Source: a bacterium (GTDB taxonomy: Bacteria > Patescibacteriota > Minisyncoccia > Phycocordibacterales > UBA10002). From it: 14,164 bases of DNA. The position numbers and the translations under genes were made by a program. Within the stretch, counting starts at the first letter, position 1. Every line of letters starts with the position of its first letter. Positions 11,253-14,164 of this stretch are shown here, piece after piece. The notes under the pieces are model-generated. The model worked only from the letters and a program-made list of their open reading frames with translations. It was not told where the DNA came from and made no database searches. The stretch covers positions 1 to 14,164 of the forward strand of contig JAUSHG010000052.1 in the NCBI GenBank assembly GCA_030648695.1. Reading direction: 5' to 3'.

Positions 11253-13183
11253 TGGGACGCATATTAGGAATTGACCTCGGCACCACCTACTCCGCCATGG
11301 CGGTCATGGAGGGAGGCGTGCCGAAGATTATAGAAAACGCGGAGGGGGCGCGGACTACTCCCTCAATTGGCGCAGTATCAAAAACCGGCGAGCGGCTCGT
11401 GGGACTTTTGGCGAAGCGGCAGGCCGTTACCAACCCAAAAAGTACCGTTACGACCATCAAGCGCTTCATTGGGCACAATTTTGACGACCCTGCAGTGCAG
11501 AAGGACATCAAGACCGTTCCGTATGAAGTCCGAAAATCCTCTACCGGAGGTATTGAGGTGAAGATGGGCGAGCAATGGCAGAGGCCGGAAGAAATCTCGG
11601 CGCAGATTCTGCAGAAGCTCAAAACAGACGCAGAAGCGCGTCTTGGCGAGAAAATCACCGAGGCGGTTATTACCGTACCTGCCTACTTCAACGACAGCCA
11701 GCGGCAGGCCACCAAGGACGCGGGCAAAATCGCGGGATTGGATGTGAAGCGCATTATAAACGAGCCGACGGCGGCGGCGCTTGCCTATGGCTTCAACAAA
11801 AAGAAGGATGAAAAAATCGTAGTGTTTGACTTTGGAGGCGGTACCTTTGATATCTCGGTCTTGGAAGTGGGGGATGATGTGATTGAGGTCAAAGCTACGG
11901 ACGGCGACTCACACCTTGGAGGCCATGACATTGACCAGAAGATTCTCCACTATCTGGCGGATGAGTTCAAAAAGCAAAGTGGTGTAGATGTACGCAAGGA
12001 CTCTCTCGCACTCCAACGCCTTGATGAGGCCGCGGAAAAGGCCAAAATTGAACTTTCCACCGCCCTTGAAACCGAAGTCAATCTTCCGTTCATCACCTCC
12101 GGAGCCGAAGGTCCGATGCACCTCGTCATCAAGCTCTCCCGCGCAAAATTGGAGGAACTCGCACGCGAGTTTGTGGACCGTGCCATGAGTATCACCAAAC
12201 GAGCCATGGAGGCCTCGCCGTTTAAAGTGCCAGATATCAACGAGGTGATTCTCGTCGGAGGGCAGACGCGCATGCCGCTTATTCAAGCGCTGGTCAAAGA
12301 ATTCTTCAAGAAAGAACCCCATATGGGAGTGAATCCCGATGAGGTGGTAGCGCTTGGCGCTGCCATTCAGGGCGGAATTCTCGGAGGAGACGTCAAAGAC
12401 GTGCTTCTGCTTGATGTTATCCCTCTTTCTCTCGGCCTTGAAACGCTCGGAGGTGTTGGAACCAAACTGATTGAGAAGAACACTACCATTCCTACTGCGC
12501 GCTCGCAGACCTTTTCCACGGCGGCTGATAATCAGACCAGTGTTGAGATTCATATCGTGCAGGGCGAGCGGCCTTTGGCGGCGGATAATAAATCACTCGG
12601 CCGCTTTATTCTGGACGGTATTCCGCCTTCTCCGCGCGGTATGCCGCAGATTGAGGTTACCTTTGACGTGGACGCAAACGGCATTCTCTCCGTAAAGGCC
12701 AAGGACAAGGCGAGCGGCAAAGAACAGTCCATCAAAATTGAGGCACGTTCCTCGCTTACCAAAGAGGAAATTGAGAAGATGAAAAAAGACGCAGAGGTGC
12801 ATGCGGCAGAGGACGAAAAGCGCAAGGAGGCAGTGGAGGCAAAGAATCTTGCCGAGCAGCTTGTGTACACATCTGAAAAGGCACTCAAAGATGCGGGAGA
12901 CAAAGTGCCGGCAGAAATGAAAAAGACGATTGAAGAAAAAATCGCGGCGCTTAAGACCGCGATAGGCGGGACTGATGCGGATAAAATTAAATCTGCAACG
13001 CAAGAACTCTCGGCCGAAATCCAGAAGATGGGACCGCACATGGCCGCCTCCGCTCAAAGCAGCTCCGGCGAGCCAAAGCAACAGCCGCCCGGCGATGACA
13101 AGGGGCCTAATCCTGATAAGAATCAGGACGGCCAAGGTGGCGACGGTCCTGTCCGCGACGCCGATTTCAAGGAAAAATCGTAG
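11252..13183 (+). CDS. dnaK: Molecular chaperone DnaK (Hsp70)
   Basis: 643 residues, full length. ATP-driven chaperone working with GrpE and DnaJ, both encoded in this window. ATPase domain (1-about 382): IGIDLGTT-type start at 5-12, ITEAVITVPAYFNDSQRQA (135-153), VVFDFGGGTFDISVLEV (190-206), VILVGGQTRMP (332-342). Linker DVLLLDVIPLSLG (383-395). Substrate domain to about 500 (TTIPTARSQTFSTAADNQ, VDANGILSVKAKDK). Helical lid 500-about 605, then a Gly/Gln/Asp-rich tail ending DADFKEKS. The segment at 78-112 shows that the loop present in Gram-negative DnaK, and absent from Firmicutes, is kept. No SD. No HrcA gene or CIRCE site is present. Terminator at 13225-13267. Confidence 0.97.
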   Translation: MGRILGIDLGTTYSAMAVMEGGVPKIIENAEGARTTPSIGAVSKTGERLVGLLAKRQAVTNPKSTVTTIKRFIGHNFDDPAVQKDIKTVPYEVRKSSTGGIEVKMGEQWQRPEEISAQILQKLKTDAEARLGEKITEAVITVPAYFNDSQRQATKDAGKIAGLDVKRIINEPTAAALAYGFNKKKDEKIVVFDFGGGTFDISVLEVGDDVIEVKATDGDSHLGGHDIDQKILHYLADEFKKQSGVDVRKDSLALQRLDEAAEKAKIELSTALETEVNLPFITSGAEGPMHLVIKLSRAKLEELAREFVDRAMSITKRAMEASPFKVPDINEVILVGGQTRMPLIQALVKEFFKKEPHMGVNPDEVVALGAAIQGGILGGDVKDVLLLDVIPLSLGLETLGGVGTKLIEKNTTIPTARSQTFSTAADNQTSVEIHIVQGERPLAADNKSLGRFILDGIPPSPRGMPQIEVTFDVDANGILSVKAKDKASGKEQSIKIEARSSLTKEEIEKMKKDAEVHAAEDEKRKEAVEAKNLAEQLVYTSEKALKDAGDKVPAEMKKTIEEKIAALKTAIGGTDADKIKSATQELSAEIQKMGPHMAASAQSSSGEPKQQPPGDDKGPNPDKNQDGQGGDGPVRDADFKEKS

Positions 13184-13194
13184 GACTTTTCTCT

Positions 13195-13221
13195 GTCATT
13201 CCCGCGCAGGCGGGAATCCAG
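13195..13221. repeat. REP-like unit after dnaK
   Basis: GTCATTCCCGCG (13195-13206) to GGGAATCCAG (13212-13221), differing at one base from the unit at 1747-1773 (GCGCAGGC versus GCGTAGGC). Single copy here, 11 nt after the dnaK stop and directly before its terminator. Confidence 0.85.
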
Positions 13222-13224
13222 TTT

Positions 13225-13267
13225 TACAAGGTTCAACCTTCGCTACAAGGTTGAACCTTGTAGTTTT
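13225..13267 (+). terminator. dnaK terminator made of nested palindromes
   Basis: TACAAGGTTCAACCTT (13225-13240) and AAGGTTGAACCTTGTA (13247-13262) form a perfect 16-bp stem with a 6-nt loop. GTTTTAG follows. Each arm is itself a palindrome (AAGGTT-C-AACCTT), so two small hairpins are an alternative fold. The T-run is only four bases. It most likely ends dnaK transcription, leaving dnaJ dependent on read-through or another promoter. Confidence 0.65.
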
Positions 13268-13272
13268 AGAAT

Positions 13273-13303
13273 AAAAAAAAGGCACCTCCCGAAGGAAGAT
13301 GCC
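13273..13303 (-). terminator. Strong intrinsic terminator of the second antisense gene
   Basis: Minus strand: GGCATCTTCC, loop TTCG, GGAGGTGCC, then eight T residues (plus-strand 13281-13303 with the A-run 13273-13280). The TTCG loop closed by C-G is an exceptionally stable tetraloop. Confidence 0.9.
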
Positions 13304-13321
13304 AAATACCAGAGTGAAAGG

Positions 13322-13621
13322 TTAATTTTGTCGTTCCCATCCAGCAGCCGCCAGCATCGCCTGCTGTTCCTTTGTCGGCTCCCACGTTCTAAATTGGTTC
13401 CCCAAACAATCTCGTAAATCAACCTGCCAGTACGATTCCATCCTCGCCTCTGCAGGATCTGCCTCCAGGAATTTCACTGCGACAGCGACAAGTCCCTCGT
13501 CCATTCCGCAGAGCTGAAATTCCATCCCTTCAATCGGAATGAAGTTGAATTCCTTCCAGATGACGTAGAGATAATTCACATTAGGTTCAAAATCCACAGC
13601 AATGATAAATCGAAGTCTCAT
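13322..13621 (-). CDS. Small protein of unknown function
   Basis: 99 residues from the ATG at 13621. The frame is open for 47 codons further upstream, but AAAGGA lies 9 nt before this ATG, and a TTGACG-17-TATCAT promoter (13701-13673) sits inside the extension, so the longer version is not credible. No signal peptide, membrane segment or cysteine motif. The start MRLRFIIAVDF looks like a beta strand, then NVNYLYVIWKEFNFIP. The middle is acidic (LEADPAEARMESYW) and the end is helical (PTKEQQAMLAAAGWERQN). I recognise no family and see no convincing similarity to the other antisense protein beyond a short basic M-R-x-R start. It lies antisense between dnaK and dnaJ, with its own terminator. Confidence 0.7.
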   Translation of the reverse strand: MRLRFIIAVDFEPNVNYLYVIWKEFNFIPIEGMEFQLCGMDEGLVAVAVKFLEADPAEARMESYWQVDLRDCLGNQFRTWEPTKEQQAMLAAAGWERQN

Positions 13622-13672
13622 TTTCTGCCGTCCTTTCATTCGACCATAGGTTGTTGCAAAGTACCGAATCGC

Positions 13673-13701
13673 ATGATAACATGATGGTTCTATACCGTCA
13701 A
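13673..13701 (-). promoter_or_regulatory. Promoter of the second antisense gene
   Basis: Minus strand TTGACG (13701-13696), exactly 17 bp, TATCAT (13678-13673). Predicted start near 13666, a leader of about 45 nt, then the SD AAAGGA. Almost the same hexamers and spacing as the promoter at 10153-10125. Confidence 0.7.
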
Positions 13702-13725
13702 GTGTTATCGGCTGCGCGCTTACCC

Positions 13726-13731
13726 TATACT
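13726..13731 (+). promoter_or_regulatory. Weak candidate -10 for dnaJ
   Basis: TATACT on the plus strand, 73 bases before the dnaJ ATG. The -35 position (TGTTAT at 17 bp) is poor. If used, it would give dnaJ a promoter divergent from the antisense gene, as seen for grpE. Confidence 0.25.
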
Positions 13732-13750
13732 TATCTGTAATTCTACTCTT

Positions 13751-13803
13751 ATTCGCAGCCATTCGTAGATTCGCATAATTCGTTAATTCGCATATTCATT
13801 CGT
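13751..13803. repeat. ATTCGTA-word spacer before dnaJ
   Basis: ATTCG occurs six times in 53 bases, ending ATTCGT joined to the dnaJ ATG. The order of words (CTTATTCGCAG, ATTCGTAGATTCG, ATAATTCG, TTCATTCGT) matches the spacer before rpsK at 5939-5982 closely enough that they probably share an origin. No SD. Confidence 0.7.
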
Positions 13804-14164
13804 ATGTCAAAAGATTATTACTCCGTCCTCGGCGTCCAAAAGACCGCCACAAAGGACGAAATCAAAAAGGCGTTTCGCACCCTCGCCCACAAACTTCACC
13901 CCGATAAAAAAGGCGGTGATGAACAGAAGTTCAAGGAGGTGAACGAGGCCTATACGGTGCTTTCTGATGACAAAAAGCGCGGCGAGTACGACGCGTACGG
14001 GCGCGTGTTTTCAGGTGGCGGACAGGGAGGTGGCGCAGAAGGATTTCAGGGTGATTTTGGCGGATTTGATTTCAGCGATTTTGCGCGGCAGGGAGGATTC
14101 GGACAAGGAGGCGCCGGCGTTGAGTTTGACCTCGGCGATATTTTTGGCGATTTCTTTGGCGGCC
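13804..14164 (+). CDS. dnaJ: Chaperone protein DnaJ (3' end outside window)
   Basis: 120 codons are visible with no stop. The J domain is residues 4-about 65: DYYSVLGVQKTATKDEIKKA, the HPD tripeptide at 32-34 (KLHPDKKGGDEQKF) that stimulates DnaK ATPase, and VNEAYTVLSDDKKRGEYDAYG. The Gly/Phe-rich region starts near 70 (SGGGQGGG, FGGFDFSDF, DLGDIFGDFFGG), which marks a class I or II DnaJ. Whether the zinc-finger domain follows cannot be seen. Third partner of the GrpE-DnaK-DnaJ cycle. No SD. Confidence 0.96.
   Translation, partial: MSKDYYSVLGVQKTATKDEIKKAFRTLAHKLHPDKKGGDEQKFKEVNEAYTVLSDDKKRGEYDAYGRVFSGGGQGGGAEGFQGDFGGFDFSDFARQGGFGQGGAGVEFDLGDIFGDFFGG

Noticed and set aside
11909..12553. 214-codon minus-strand frame inside dnaK
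   Set aside because: Long antisense frames are common opposite dnaK owing to its codon bias; no SD, promoter or terminator was seen.
13622..13762. 47-codon upstream extension of the second antisense gene
   Set aside because: It contains the gene's own promoter and the SD lies further downstream, so it would not be in the transcript.
1..14164. tRNA or rRNA genes
   Set aside because: No cloverleaf with the GGTTCRANYCC T-arm or conserved rRNA segments seen by eye; GTTCGA at 7234 belongs to a REP-like palindrome.

Overview
The window looks like chromosomal DNA from a Candidate Phyla Radiation bacterium (Patescibacteria, most likely Parcubacteria-like). I base this on the very compact alanyl-tRNA synthetase, the FtsA/PilM-like gene paired with a single-pass membrane protein, short ribosomal proteins, and housekeeping genes that almost all lack a Shine-Dalgarno (SD) sequence. 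This placement is inference; no rRNA gene is present to confirm it. Glycine is written with normal GGN codons and grpE stops at TGA, so the TGA=Gly code of some CPR lineages is not suggested.

Layout, left to right. (1) 1-1637: the 3' part of alaS. (2) 1638-2175: a repeat-rich non-coding stretch with a REP-like pair, a duplicated terminator arm, a minus-strand terminator and a 107-bp element with perfect 18-bp terminal inverted repeats (TIRs). The last 12 bases before the next gene carry a leaderless-type promoter. (3) 2176-4907: an actin-fold FtsA/PilM-like protein, then a bitopic membrane protein with a large external part. (4) 5021-9638: infA-rpmJ-rpsM-rpsK-rpsD-rpoA-rplQ-rplM-rpsI, the conserved alpha operon followed by the L13/S9 pair, all on the plus strand. 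Strong promoters precede infA and rpoA. (5) 9690-14164: the chaperone cluster grpE-(small ORF)-dnaK-dnaJ. It is interrupted by two small genes on the minus strand, each a self-contained unit with its own sigma70-type promoter, SD and strong intrinsic terminator.

Together the genes supply translation (AlaRS, IF-1, ribosomal proteins), transcription (RNA polymerase alpha) and protein folding (the DnaK-GrpE-DnaJ cycle). The surface/division-type gene pair sits where secY-adk-map often precedes infA in other bacteria.

The most unusual content lies between the genes. Four ribosomal gene junctions are filled with imperfect hairpins built from the word AGCTAA, ending 0-3 nt before the next ATG. Other junctions use ATTCGTA words, GTTAAC words or exact 7-bp ACTACTn units, again running into the start codon without an SD. 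REP-like palindromes occur at several places, and one pair supplies the last 17 codons of grpE. The two antisense units are the best candidates for something undescribed; their proteins are not recognised.
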